Shown one piece after another: positions 32,507 through 40,454 of a stretch of DNA of 64,000 bases. The notes beneath the pieces were generated by a model. That model saw only the letters and a program-made list of their open reading frames with translations. It did not search any database and was not told where the DNA came from. How positions within the stretch are numbered: position 1 is the stretch's first letter; each line of letters begins with the position of its first letter. The position numbers and the translations under genes were made by a program. The stretch comes from JAGOUA01 sp964645655 (GTDB lineage: Bacteria; Patescibacteriota; Patescibacteriia; 2-12-FULL-60-25): the NCBI GenBank assembly GCA_964645655.1, contig CAZXZS010000002.1, positions 186,001-250,000 on the forward strand, in the 5' to 3' direction.

Positions 32507-33093
32507 ACTAGCTTCGCGAACCGTTCCGCCGCCTTTCCCCAGTTCACCGTGGTCAACCAGTTCTGGATGTAGGCTTTGCGATCGGATCCGAAGTCGATGA
32601 AGTAGGCATGCTCATAGACGTCGAGGACGAGGATCGGCATGCAGCCCCAGATCCCGCCTTGGTGGTGCGCGTCACACGAGTAAACGCGGAGCGCCTGCGC
32701 CTGGAAGTCCCAGGCCAACACCACCCAACCGCGTGCCGCCATCCCACAGGCCGTGAAAAAGGCGACGAAGGCCTCCCATGAGCCGTGGGCCTTGAGGAGC
32801 GTCTCCTTGAGCGCGCCTTCCGGAACCGTCCCGTCGCCATCGAGGGTGTCGAAATAATATTCGTGCAGGTACACGCCATTCAGGGCGAAGGCCTCGCCGG
32901 TCTTGAGGCCGCGCAGTTCCGAATAGCTCTGGTTCGCGGTCGAGACGTCGCCACCTTGCTCGAGGGCGGCGAGCTTGGTGCGGATCTCGTTGCTTTTTGC
33001 CACGTACCCGGCGTAGAGCTTGTCGTGGTGGATCGCGAGGGTCTTGTCGGAGATCTGGCCCGCCTGCGCGACCGGAAGGGGTTTGGCTTCCAT
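32500..33093 (-). CDS. Superoxide dismutase (Fe/Mn family)
   Basis: Converts superoxide to peroxide and oxygen. The 197-residue product has the expected metal ligands: a His of the HH pair at 22-23, His77 (LNGVYLHEYY), Asp158 and His162 (LDVYEHAY, where most members have DVWEH). The DAHHQGGIWGCMPILVLD block is typical. Metal preference cannot be decided. The Trp to Tyr change next to the ligand Asp is unusual. TATCCT lies nine bases before the ATG (near-leaderless). Confidence 0.93.
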   Translation of the reverse strand: MEAKPLPVAQAGQISDKTLAIHHDKLYAGYVAKSNEIRTKLAALEQGGDVSTANQSYSELRGLKTGEAFALNGVYLHEYYFDTLDGDGTVPEGALKETLLKAHGSWEAFVAFFTACGMAARGWVVLAWDFQAQALRVYSCDAHHQGGIWGCMPILVLDVYEHAYFIDFGSDRKAYIQNWLTTVNWGKAAERFAKLVK

Positions 33094-33155
33094 ATGGAAA
33101 AGAGGATAGGGGATTACGCACCCGTTGTAACAAGCGAGAGGGCCCTTGGCAAAGC

Positions 33156-33184
33156 TTGCCAGCCGCTGCCGGCCTTCCTATGAT
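33156..33184 (+). promoter_or_regulatory. Promoter of the lipoprotein gene; leaderless start
   Basis: TTGCCA at 33156-33161, 17-base spacer, TATGAT at 33179-33184, then eight bases to the ATG at 33193. This is the clearest two-box example of the leaderless layout. Confidence 0.7.
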
Positions 33185-33192
33185 GAAGACAT

Positions 33193-34029
33193 ATGAACCT
33201 CTTCCGCTCCCCGGCCGCCCTCTTTGCGGTGGCCGCCCTGTGCGCGACGCTGGGTGCCGGTTGTTTTACCCCTGCCCCTGAAACCACCCCTCCTCCGGCC
33301 GAGCAGCCTTCCGCCGGTCTCCGTGGGATCGTCGCGGGCGATACCGTCGTCCTCGAGGAGCCGGCGGGCATCATCGGCGGCAAGCTCCAGGCCGGCCCGC
33401 TCCAGCGGCGCGTCAACGTGCAGGCCTTCACCATGGGCCAATCCTCTGACGCCTCTTGGGAGCTTGGCAATGCCTCGAACGCCAAGCTTGCCACCGGTTC
33501 CTGGACCCGGGGCGCCCTCCGCACGGCCCACCCGTTCTTCCTGCCCGCGATTTTCGATGCCAAGAGCCGCCCTGTCGATGACGCCTCGCTCCTTTGGCTC
33601 GCGCAAGACGAATACCGCGAGCTGAAAGCGACTTCGGGCACCACCATCGACCTTCGCGTCCCCGCCGTCCCCGAATGGGCGACCCGCTTCAAGGCCCATG
33701 CCCCCGCCAACCGCGGTTTCATGGCTTTCTCCCGCCTCATGGCCGAAGCGGAGCAGGCGCGCCAGGATCTCCCGTACGCGAAGCTCGAATCGGTCGGCGA
33801 ACGGGCTCTCCTCGTGAACGGCAAGGAGATGCAGGTGCCGGTCCTCCGCGTCCGCAACGGGTACGGGGTCTTCGAGATCCTCGACCGTGCCGATAACCCG
33901 CTCGTCCTGTCGTTCACGCTTGACCCGAAAGTGGCCAAGAGCCGCCTCGATGTCACGACGGGAGACGGCAAGGCCTTCGCGGACCTCGTCAACTATCGCG
34001 TGAAGGAAATCGTCTTTTCGGGGCGCTAG
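33193..34029 (+). CDS. Putative lipoprotein of unknown function
   Basis: The 278-residue protein begins with a signal peptide ending in LGAGC, giving Cys24 as probable lipidation site, then a Pro/Thr/Glu-rich spacer (TPAPETTPPPAEQPS). The remainder (about residues 42-278) mixes beta strands and helices: GDTVVLEEPAGIIGGKL, ELKATSGTTIDLRVPAVPEW, and a late EIVFSGR. No recognised domain. Anchoring on the outer face of the membrane is inferred from the lipobox, whose -3 residue is Gly rather than Leu. Confidence 0.78.
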   Translation: MNLFRSPAALFAVAALCATLGAGCFTPAPETTPPPAEQPSAGLRGIVAGDTVVLEEPAGIIGGKLQAGPLQRRVNVQAFTMGQSSDASWELGNASNAKLATGSWTRGALRTAHPFFLPAIFDAKSRPVDDASLLWLAQDEYRELKATSGTTIDLRVPAVPEWATRFKAHAPANRGFMAFSRLMAEAEQARQDLPYAKLESVGERALLVNGKEMQVPVLRVRNGYGVFEILDRADNPLVLSFTLDPKVAKSRLDVTTGDGKAFADLVNYRVKEIVFSGR

Positions 34030-34041
34030 CCAAACGCGACA

Positions 34042-34080
34042 AGACCTCTCCCAGCAAGCTCGTGGGGAGGTCTTTTTTTG
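34042..34080 (+). terminator. Intrinsic terminator
   Basis: Stem AGACCTCTCCC/GGGGAGGTCT followed by seven T residues. Confidence 0.88.
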
Positions 34081-34111
34081 TCGCCCTGCGTACCTGATCC
34101 GTTTTTCCGAC

Positions 34112-34149
34112 GAAAAAAGCCACCGAACGCTGATGTAGGTGTTCGGTGG
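34112..34149 (-). terminator. Terminator of the era unit
   Basis: Stem CCACCGAAC/GTTCGGTGG; on the minus strand followed by CTTTTTTCG. Confidence 0.85.
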
Positions 34150-34180
34150 GATCGGGAAACTCTCGATCGTGCGCGTAAGC

Positions 34181-34753
34181 CTATTTCGAAGCCCCTGACC
34201 ACGACAGCCAATGGGCCAGATGCCGATAAAAATAGAGTTGGTCGCGCAAGGGGCGAAGCTCGTTCACCCGAGCCTTCGCCGTTTGTACCGTTTCCGGAAG
34301 GTCTCCGCCTTCTAGGGCTCGCCAAGGGAGGTCCGCGTCCCGACGGGCTTTCTGTAGGGAGCTCCAGGCGCTCACATATGCGCGTTCCATCGCCTGTACC
34401 GCGGGTTCCAGGGCGTCGCTCTCGTGCGTGTGCGCCAATGCCCCATGCAGCAGGGCCTTATCCGTTCCCGAGACCCCCGTCAGCGCATCCACGCGGGCGC
34501 GGAATCGCTCCTCTGAAAGGGGCGGGTATAAAAACCAGCTCACGGCCCGCAGGTATAGGCGCGTCTCTGCCCATGTGGCATGGGGGAGCGGTGCCTGTCC
34601 GGCGACGTAATGGGCAAGGTCATCCATCAAAAACGCCTCCGCTGGCCAGGGGTTGCACTCCATCACGTCGCGGCAGAGGTCTCCCTGGGCGCGCGTCGCG
34701 AGATAGGCGTTGACCTTGTCGATCGTGGGGATGTGCTCAGGAGCGGGTGTCAT
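34181..34753 (-). CDS. Unknown helical protein downstream of era
   Basis: The 190-residue protein is almost entirely helical (AHYVAGQAPLPHATWAE, VQAMERAYVSAWSSLQKARR) with no signal or membrane segment. Its ATG overlaps the 3' end of era by 17 bases, so it is translated from the era transcript. No family recognised; a cytoplasmic protein is inferred. The terminator of the unit follows its stop codon. Confidence 0.75.
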   Translation of the reverse strand: MTPAPEHIPTIDKVNAYLATRAQGDLCRDVMECNPWPAEAFLMDDLAHYVAGQAPLPHATWAETRLYLRAVSWFLYPPLSEERFRARVDALTGVSGTDKALLHGALAHTHESDALEPAVQAMERAYVSAWSSLQKARRDADLPWRALEGGDLPETVQTAKARVNELRPLRDQLYFYRHLAHWLSWSGASK

Positions 34754-35621
34754 AGAGGAAGCGTTTCGTCCAGCCCGGATCGACGCGCACGTCCAGCTCC
34801 AGGAACACCTTCTTGCCCATCGACATCTCCAGCTCCTTGCGGGCGTCCATGCCGATGCGCTTGATCATGCTCCCGCCCGCGCCGATGAGGATCTTCTTGT
34901 AGCGCTCTTCCGTGGTCCAGATGTGTGCCGTGACGCGTTCGGTGTGTTCGGAGGCGGCCGTGATCTCCTCGACCTCGACCTTGGTGCTATACGGCAATTC
35001 CTGGCGCAGGCGCAGGAACACCTTTTCGCGGATGATCTCCTCGATCCAGTCCTTGTGCGACAGGTCCGTCAGCTGGAGCGGGGGATAGAACCATTCGCCT
35101 TCGGGCAGCAGCTCGAAAAGGGTATCCAGGACGCGATTCAGGTCTTGGCGCCCCAAGGCGGAGATCTTCAGCGTCTTCTGTTGCCCGACGTCAATGTCGA
35201 TGGCGTCGTTCGTGTAGGGGCGTTGGTCCTCGGGCAGGTCGCACTTGTTCACGAGCACGATCACGGGCAGCGAGAGCGTCCGCAACAGGTCTTGCAAATA
35301 AGCTTCTTCCGGGCCCGGCGGTCGGGTCGGGTCGACGACGTACAAGATGGCCTCGATGCCCTCAAGCTGTTCCTTGACCAGGCTGTTCAGCCGCTGCGAT
35401 AAGGCGTCCTGTTTCAAAAAAATGCCCGGCGTATCGACGAACACGATCTGCCCCCGGGCCTCATCCGTCACGATGCCGCGCACCGGGAGCCGGGTCGTCT
35501 GCGGTTTGGGCGTCACAATCGCCACCTTGCTCCCCACCAAGGCGTTCAACAGGGTCGATTTACCTACATTCGACCGCCCCACCAGGACGACGAACCCGCT
35601 TTTCCGAGGAAGATCTGACAT
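34737..35621 (-). CDS. era: GTPase Era
   Basis: Era binds the 3' end of 16S rRNA and helps mature the 30S subunit. The 294-residue product has G1 GRSNVGKS (15-22), G3 DTPG (63-66), G4 NKCD and a C-terminal KH domain (about 205-290; ILIGAGGSMIKRIGMDAR). TAGGCT lies six bases before the ATG with no Shine-Dalgarno site, implying a leaderless mRNA. A small unknown gene overlaps its end. Confidence 0.96.
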   Translation of the reverse strand: MSDLPRKSGFVVLVGRSNVGKSTLLNALVGSKVAIVTPKPQTTRLPVRGIVTDEARGQIVFVDTPGIFLKQDALSQRLNSLVKEQLEGIEAILYVVDPTRPPGPEEAYLQDLLRTLSLPVIVLVNKCDLPEDQRPYTNDAIDIDVGQQKTLKISALGRQDLNRVLDTLFELLPEGEWFYPPLQLTDLSHKDWIEEIIREKVFLRLRQELPYSTKVEVEEITAASEHTERVTAHIWTTEERYKKILIGAGGSMIKRIGMDARKELEMSMGKKVFLELDVRVDPGWTKRFLYDTRS

Positions 35622-35844
35622 GCCCGTAGCCTACCAAAGAAGCCCTACGCTTTGCCAGGGGGGAGGAGACTGGGGACCGACGCGTCGGCTGGAACCGACA
35701 CGCCGACGAGGGGTACCCGGCCGGTCTCGTCCCTGTCTCGGAAGCCTCGATCTTCGCATCGGCAGCCCCTTCCGCCAGGCATCTCCGCAATAAGGGATGC
35801 CGTTAACGACGTAGGTGGAAAGGGTGCCAAAGATCGCACCCACC

Positions 35845-36056
35845 CCGTCCGAGTCTTCTTTTTTTGATTATTTTTCGCTCCTCTTTCCTCTCCTAATCTA
35901 GGTCCCAGGGGCGGCAGCCGCATTTGCGCGGACCTGCTGTGTGAGCAATCCATCCCCGGCACAAACAGCGAGTTCAGGTCCGCGCAAATGCGGCTGCCGC
36001 CCCTGGGACCGGCCCTCCCCACAGGAAAGGGCGGCCCGTGGGGCGCCAGCCCCACC
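35845..36056 (+). repeat. Long-hairpin element, copy 3 (upstream of rpmE)
   Basis: Lead CCCCGTCCGAGTC plus T-rich run, then CTAGGTCC and two perfectly complementary 36-base arms (35901-35936 and 35975-36010). The 38-base loop is almost identical to that of copy 1 (TGTGTGAGC, ATCCATCCCCGG, CAGCGAGTT). Downstream come AGGAAAGGGCGG and the hairpin TGGGGC-GCCA-GCCCCA (36039-36054). The -35 of rpmE begins 30 bases further on. The interval 35622-36125 contains no gene other than this element. Confidence 0.87.
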
Positions 36057-36085
36057 CCCTCTCTTGGCCGGGGAGGCCTTTTCCC

Positions 36086-36114
36086 TTGACAGAGCCAAAA
36101 TCTTGAGATACTCT
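36086..36114 (+). promoter_or_regulatory. Promoter of rpmE
   Basis: TTGACA at 36086-36091, 17-base spacer, TACTCT at 36109-36114 (GATACT at 36107 is an alternative -10); ATG at 36126 gives a very short leader. Confidence 0.7.
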
Positions 36115-36125
36115 CTTATCCATCT

Positions 36126-36419
36126 ATGAAAGCCAACACGCATCCGACGTATTACGCGACGGCGCAGGTCCTTTGTGCCTGCGGCAACACGTTCAGCGTC
36201 GGTTCCACCAAGGAGGACATCCGCATCGAATTGTGCGACAAGTGCCACCCGTTCTACACCGGCCAGCAGAAGCTGATCGACACCTCCCGCCGCATCGAGA
36301 AGTTCGCCGAAAAGAAGGCGAAGCAGGCCGGGGCCGTCGCCGGCGGCAAGAAGGTCAAGGCCGAAAAGCGCGCCGCCCAGAAGGAAGCCAAGAAGTCCGT
36401 CCAACAGGTCGAGGCTTAG
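36126..36419 (+). CDS. rpmE: 50S ribosomal protein L31, zinc form with long tail
   Basis: The 97-residue product carries the L31 core MKANTHPTYYATAQVLCACG and ELCDKCHPFYTGQQKL. Cys17, Cys19, Cys37 and Cys40 are placed for zinc binding. The C-terminal 35 residues are a Lys/Ala-rich tail, longer than in most L31 proteins (about 70 residues). It precedes prfA with its own terminator between them, so rpmE is a separate unit. Confidence 0.95.
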   Translation: MKANTHPTYYATAQVLCACGNTFSVGSTKEDIRIELCDKCHPFYTGQQKLIDTSRRIEKFAEKKAKQAGAVAGGKKVKAEKRAAQKEAKKSVQQVEA

Positions 36420-36425
36420 CGTACG

Positions 36426-36458
36426 AAAACGACGTTTCCGCATCCGGACGTCGTTTTT
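36426..36458 (+). terminator. Intrinsic terminator after rpmE
   Basis: Stem AAAACGACGT/ACGTCGTTTT ending in a T run. Confidence 0.85.
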
Positions 36459-36493
36459 GATATCCTGTTCGTGACGATGCCGGTTCTCCCCCT

Positions 36494-37570
36494 ATGACCA
36501 CCCAAGCCCTCCTAGCCGCCGCCCATGAGGCGGTCGCCGCCCTCCCGCCCGCCGAAGCGGCCCTCGCCGACCCGGCGTTGTTTGGCGACCAAAAACGGAT
36601 GAAGCAGGCCGCCCAGGCCTATGCCGTCGCCAAGGAGCGCGCCCAGGCCGCCCAGGCCTTCCTCCAGGCGGATCGTGCCTTGGCGGACGTCCGCGAGGCG
36701 ATGGCCTCCGATGACGCGGACCTCCGGGCGATGGGCGAAGCCGATCTGGATCGCGCCCAAGCCGAGCGGGCGGCCACCGCCGAAGCCCTTGAGCGGGCGC
36801 TCATCCCTCCGGATCCGCACGATGCCAACGACGTGATCATGGAAATCCGCGCCGGTGCGGGCGGTGACGAGGCGGCCCTCTTCGCGGCTGAGCTCTTGCG
36901 CATGTATGTCCGGTTCGCCGAACTGCGCGGCTGGAAGGTCAACCTCCTCGACGAGTCGAAGAACGAGCTTGGCGGCTACAAGGAAGTCGTCTGCTCGATC
37001 GCCGGAAACGGCGCGTACGGGTGGCTGAAGCTCGAGTCGGGCGTCCATCGCGTCCAGCGTGTCCCGGCGACCGAAAAGCAAGGTCGCATCCACACCTCGA
37101 CCGTGACCGTGGCCGTTTTGCCGGAAATCGAGGAGTCCGAGATCACCATCGACGCCAAGGACCTGCGCATCGATACCTTCTGTGCGGGCGGCAAGGGCGG
37201 GCAGTCCGTGAACACCACCTATTCCGCGGTCCGGATCACCCACTTGCCCACGGGCACGGTCGTCAACTGCCAGGATGAGCGTTCGCAGGTGCAGAACCGC
37301 GAACGGGCCATGACGATCTTGCGTGCCCGCTTGTGGGAAGCCGAAGAGCTACGCAAGCGCGCCGCCCTTGATGCCGAGCGCCGCGCCCAGATCGGCAGCG
37401 GTGACCGCTCCGAAAAGATCCGTACGTATAACTTCCCCCAAGACCGCCTCACCGACCACCGCATCAAGCAATCCTGGCACCAGCTCCCGCTCATCTTGGG
37501 CGGGGCGATCGAGCCGATGATCATGGCCGTCAAGTCGGGAAAGAAAGGGAACGAGGAAGAGGAGGAATGA
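36494..37570 (+). CDS. prfA: Peptide chain release factor 1
   Basis: RF1 terminates translation at UAA and UAG. The 358-residue product has the catalytic GGQ at 235-237 (AGGKGGQSVNTTYS), RVPATEKQGRIHTS, and the class-specific DRSEKIRTYNFPQDRLTDHR. The first 100 residues form the helical domain 1. Genes in this window also stop at UGA, so a second release factor must be encoded elsewhere. The C-terminus ends in a run of Glu. Confidence 0.95.
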   Translation: MTTQALLAAAHEAVAALPPAEAALADPALFGDQKRMKQAAQAYAVAKERAQAAQAFLQADRALADVREAMASDDADLRAMGEADLDRAQAERAATAEALERALIPPDPHDANDVIMEIRAGAGGDEAALFAAELLRMYVRFAELRGWKVNLLDESKNELGGYKEVVCSIAGNGAYGWLKLESGVHRVQRVPATEKQGRIHTSTVTVAVLPEIEESEITIDAKDLRIDTFCAGGKGGQSVNTTYSAVRITHLPTGTVVNCQDERSQVQNRERAMTILRARLWEAEELRKRAALDAERRAQIGSGDRSEKIRTYNFPQDRLTDHRIKQSWHQLPLILGGAIEPMIMAVKSGKKGNEEEEE

Positions 37571-37609
37571 GCAAAATGACCGCCCGCACGTGGACCGTGG
37601 GCGGTTTTG
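37570..37609 (+). terminator. Terminator after prfA
   Basis: Stem ACCGCCC/GGGCGGT with extra A-T pairs (GCAAAA/TTTTGC) outside; ends TTTTGCG. Confidence 0.7.
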
Positions 37610-37783
37610 CGTTGGCGGGCAGGTGGGAGTGCGCGGCTTGGGCTGGCAATATGCGCCGAGAGCTGAAAGCCGTGCAGAAATGCATCACGAGATTGTCGGG
37701 CGTCTTTGCCTATTTGTGGAAACGGTTGGCGCGACGTGCTGTCCCTTTCCGTTTTTTCCGACCGTTTCGTATACTGCCCGCAT

Positions 37784-38350
37784 ATGCCTCCACGCCCGTC
37801 CATGCAAAGCCTCGGTTCCACGGTCGGCAAGCGGCTGTTCGGGACCGCGAACAGCTCGGTGATCCAGCGCAAGATCAAGTCCCTCGACAAGGCGGCGCTG
37901 TCTTCCGCGCTGAAAAGCCAAGGGATCAAGGGCGGGATGACGGCCCGCAAGATCGCCGACGTCCTCACGGGCAAGGCGTCCGGCGGCTCGACACGGCAAT
38001 TGGGCGGGGCCATCCGGGCGTTGCAGGACCTGGGGGTCACGGTCGAGAAGGATGCCAAGATGGGCACGATCATGGCTGAAAGCACCAAGCGCGCGCAGCA
38101 GGATGAGTCGTATAAGGCGACGGGAAGCGTGCGTCCCAGCGCGTTGAACCTGGGTGCGAACGCCTCGCTTGGCTCGCGCATCGCCGCATCCAAGCTCGCG
38201 AACGAGGGGGGAGAGCAAAGCCAGAAACCCGTCGAGCAAGCCCGTTCCATCAAGGAGATCCGTGAGACGCTGCGCGCCCTGGGGATCCGCGATCCGAAAA
38301 TGCCGCGGCCCGGATTCGGCCGGCCGGTTCCGCCATCGTCGGCGCCTTAA
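37784..38350 (+). CDS. Unknown Arg/Ser-rich protein
   Basis: The 188-residue basic protein is predicted helical with Ala/Ser/Lys-rich segments (KIKSLDKAALSSALKSQGIK, MTARKIADVLTGK) and a Pro-rich end (KMPRPGFGRPVPPSSAP). No family recognised; the short helices and basic character would allow nucleic-acid binding. TATACT at 37770-37775, eight bases before the ATG, marks a leaderless start. Confidence 0.72.
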   Translation: MPPRPSMQSLGSTVGKRLFGTANSSVIQRKIKSLDKAALSSALKSQGIKGGMTARKIADVLTGKASGGSTRQLGGAIRALQDLGVTVEKDAKMGTIMAESTKRAQQDESYKATGSVRPSALNLGANASLGSRIAASKLANEGGEQSQKPVEQARSIKEIRETLRALGIRDPKMPRPGFGRPVPPSSAP

Positions 38351-38400
38351 GGGCGCATGTGCCTTGTCCTCCGTGAGCCGGCTTCGTAGGATGCGGACAT

Positions 38401-39069
38401 ATGAACGTTCGCTTGGAGGCTTCGTGGAAGGCGCTGCTCGCCAATGAGTTCGAGAAGCCCTGTTTTAGGGAGTTGGCCGACTTCGTGCGGGCGGCGTACC
38501 GGTCGACGACGGTCTATCCCGCGCCCGCGAACGTGTTTCGCGCCCTTGACCTCTGCCCGGTCGACCGGGTCCGTGTCGTCATCTTGGGGCAGGATCCCTA
38601 TCACGGCCCGCGGCAAGCGCATGGGCTTTCCTTTTCCGTCGCCGAAGGCGTCCGTCCGCCGCCGTCCCTGCAGAACATCTTTAAGGAGCTTCGGGACGAT
38701 GTGGGGATCGCGCCTCCAGCGTCTGGTGACCTGAGCAAGTGGGCGGCGCAGGGCGTGCTTCTCTTGAACGCCGCCTTGACCGTCGAAGCGGGCAAGCCAA
38801 ACTCCCACCAGGACAAGGGCTGGGCGCCGTTCACGGACGCAATCATCCGCCGCTTGGCGGAAACCCGTGAGGGCCTCGTTTTCATCTTATGGGGCAAGTT
38901 CGCCCAGCAAAAAGCCGGATTCGTTGATCCGGCGAAGCATCTCATCCTCGCGTCGGCGCACCCGTCACCATATTCGGCCGCGAATGGGTTCTTCGGATCG
39001 AAGCCGTTCTCAAAGGCGAACGCGTTTCTTACGCGGCACGGCGGATCTCCGGTCGATTGGGCGCTCTAG
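38401..39069 (+). CDS. ung: Uracil-DNA glycosylase (family 1)
   Basis: Removes uracil from DNA. The 222-residue enzyme has the water-activating motif GQDPYHG at 63-69 (Asp65 catalytic), LLLNAALTVEAGKPNSH, and the Leu-loop HPSPYSA with HPSP at 187-190. TAGGAT at 38387-38392 lies eight bases before the ATG, as in other leaderless genes here. The 3' end overlaps the convergent unknown gene by 41 bases. Confidence 0.96.
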   Translation: MNVRLEASWKALLANEFEKPCFRELADFVRAAYRSTTVYPAPANVFRALDLCPVDRVRVVILGQDPYHGPRQAHGLSFSVAEGVRPPPSLQNIFKELRDDVGIAPPASGDLSKWAAQGVLLLNAALTVEAGKPNSHQDKGWAPFTDAIIRRLAETREGLVFILWGKFAQQKAGFVDPAKHLILASAHPSPYSAANGFFGSKPFSKANAFLTRHGGSPVDWAL

Positions 39070-39667
39070 CGGCGATCGGTCGTGCCCCAGAGGCGCCATT
39101 TTTCTGCGGGGGAAGCGCGACAGGCATTTTCTTTGCGGGTGGAAGGGGCGGGGGTGTCGCGCGCAGCTGCCGGATCTCGATCGCGCTGTGGAAGTTTGGC
39201 AGGATGTTTTTCTCTAGCTTGTTGATCTCGTATACGAGCGTGTGGATATGGTCATAGACGCGGAGTGCGCGGCGCTCATTTTCAGGATCGCCATTTGCGG
39301 ACTCGAATAGATAGCCGGGAAGTCCCATCGCCTGAAAGCCTTTGTAGAGGAGTTCAGTATCCCTCGTTTCCTGAAGCTTGCGCAGCTTTTCGATCGCGAT
39401 CGGATTCAGGTGGGGAAGTTTCTTGATGATCAGGTCGATGACCAGGTTGAGCTTGGTCTTCTTTTCGATCAGTTCCTCCTGTTTTCGTCGCGCATCGGCG
39501 AGAAGCGTATCGATGGGCGTTTGGAGCAACATGTCAAGAAGCGCCGGTCCCCCTGGATCAGCGAGGCGGTTGTTGTCCGGTCCTGTCGGGGGGATGGTCT
39601 TCGCATACGCGATTAGGTTTTCCGGGGTATCCGGAAGGGTCTTCGCGAACGCTTCTTGCGGGTTCAT
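39029..39667 (-). CDS. Unknown coiled helical protein
   Basis: The 212-residue soluble protein begins MNPQEAFAKTLPDTPEN. It has a helical middle (DARRKQEELIEKKTKLNLVI, residues about 55-100), a second helical region with INKLEKNILPNFHSAIEI, and a Pro/Arg/Ala-rich tail that overlaps the end of ung on the other strand. No family recognised. TATCCT lies seven bases before the ATG (leaderless layout). The overlap with ung is coding on both strands, so one of the two tails may be poorly conserved. Confidence 0.72.
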   Translation of the reverse strand: MNPQEAFAKTLPDTPENLIAYAKTIPPTGPDNNRLADPGGPALLDMLLQTPIDTLLADARRKQEELIEKKTKLNLVIDLIIKKLPHLNPIAIEKLRKLQETRDTELLYKGFQAMGLPGYLFESANGDPENERRALRVYDHIHTLVYEINKLEKNILPNFHSAIEIRQLRATPPPLPPAKKMPVALPPQKNGASGARPIAARAPNRPEIRRAA

Positions 39668-39742
39668 ATGGATCAGGATACCAAAAAAACGGACAGCCGT
39701 CTGTCGTCAGGCGCGCTGTGGCGCCTCATCGATCCGCGGTCC

Positions 39743-39771
39743 TTGACCATTTCACGAATCGCCTTTACCGT
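39743..39771 (+). promoter_or_regulatory. Promoter of the 39802 gene
   Basis: TTGACC at 39743-39748, 17-base spacer, TACCGT at 39766-39771. Confidence 0.6.
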
Positions 39772-39801
39772 CCTTTCCAGCCCATTCCCAAGGAGGATCC
39801 C

Positions 39802-40368
39802 ATGGCAGCCGTCCCGCCCCCGCATCCCATCAACCCCCAGGACCCCGGCCTCCGTGATCGTGTCCGCGCCCACGCCCACGAGCGTGCCGTCGCCCTTGAG
39901 GCGGCAGCTGCCCGTGGCGTCGCTCCGGTGCCCGATCCCGACCCGGACTTCCTCCCCAAGGTCGTGATGCAGGAGACCGAGCTGCACGCCCTGTATTGCG
40001 AGGAATACGAGCGCCGCTTCGACGCCCTTCGCGCGCTCCGCGAGGCGACCCCGCTCATCGGCCTGCAGCCGGTCCTGCGCCTGCGGATCGGTGACCTGCT
40101 CACGCTCATCGCCCACGTCTACGGCATCCCCAAGCGCGAGCTGGTCGAGCGCGGCTTCAACCGCTACCGTCACCACTCGATCCGCATCTGCCAGGTCACG
40201 GCTACGGCAGCCAGGGTCCCAATCGTCGCGAAGGCCTTCCGCATCGACCCTCCTGGCCTGATCGTGACTGAGCGCGAGCGTTTCGCGCCCATCTTCCTGG
40301 CGATGGATGACCTCTGCGCACGCGGTTTCCTGCCGCCCGGCGAACTGGTCCTCATCTTCGAGGATTGA
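39802..40368 (+). CDS. Unknown protein in a cassette-type unit
   Basis: The 188-residue protein starts MAAVPPPHPINPQDPG after a strong AAGGAGG ribosome binding site. A Pro/Ala/Asp-rich lead of about 55 residues precedes a mixed alpha/beta core (LRLRIGDLLTLIAHVYGIP, RICQVTATAARVPIVAKAF, FLPPGELVLIFED). The RIGDLLTLIAHVYGIPKREL segment resembles a helix-turn-helix-like hairpin, but this is only an impression. No family assigned. Promoter and overlapping terminator make it an independent unit. Confidence 0.76.
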   Translation: MAAVPPPHPINPQDPGLRDRVRAHAHERAVALEAAAARGVAPVPDPDPDFLPKVVMQETELHALYCEEYERRFDALRALREATPLIGLQPVLRLRIGDLLTLIAHVYGIPKRELVERGFNRYRHHSIRICQVTATAARVPIVAKAFRIDPPGLIVTERERFAPIFLAMDDLCARGFLPPGELVLIFED

Positions 40369-40373
40369 CCCTC

Positions 40374-40399
40374 CCGACCGCCGGTCGGTTTTCTGTTTT
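40374..40399 (+). terminator. Intrinsic terminator
   Basis: Stem CCGACC/GGTCGG, followed by TTTTCTGTTTT. Confidence 0.85.
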
Positions 40400-40411
40400 C
40401 CGTCGGTCCGT

Positions 40412-40445
40412 GAAAAACAAACGGACCTCCTCAGAGGTCCGTTTG
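40412..40445 (-). terminator. Terminator of the DEAD-box gene
   Basis: Stem CAAACGGACCTC/GAGGTCCGTTTG with 4-base loop; T run on the minus strand. Confidence 0.9.
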
Positions 40446-40454
40446 CGGATTCCG

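Noticed and set aside
945..36056. CRISPR array, retron or transposon terminal repeats for the three hairpin elements
   Set aside because: The copies are many kilobases apart, with no cas, reverse transcriptase or transposase gene in the window and no target-site duplication recognised.
36494..37570. Release factor gene as prfB (RF2)
   Set aside because: No programmed frameshift site, and the RVPATEKQGRIHTS and DRSEKIRTYNFPQDR segments fit RF1.
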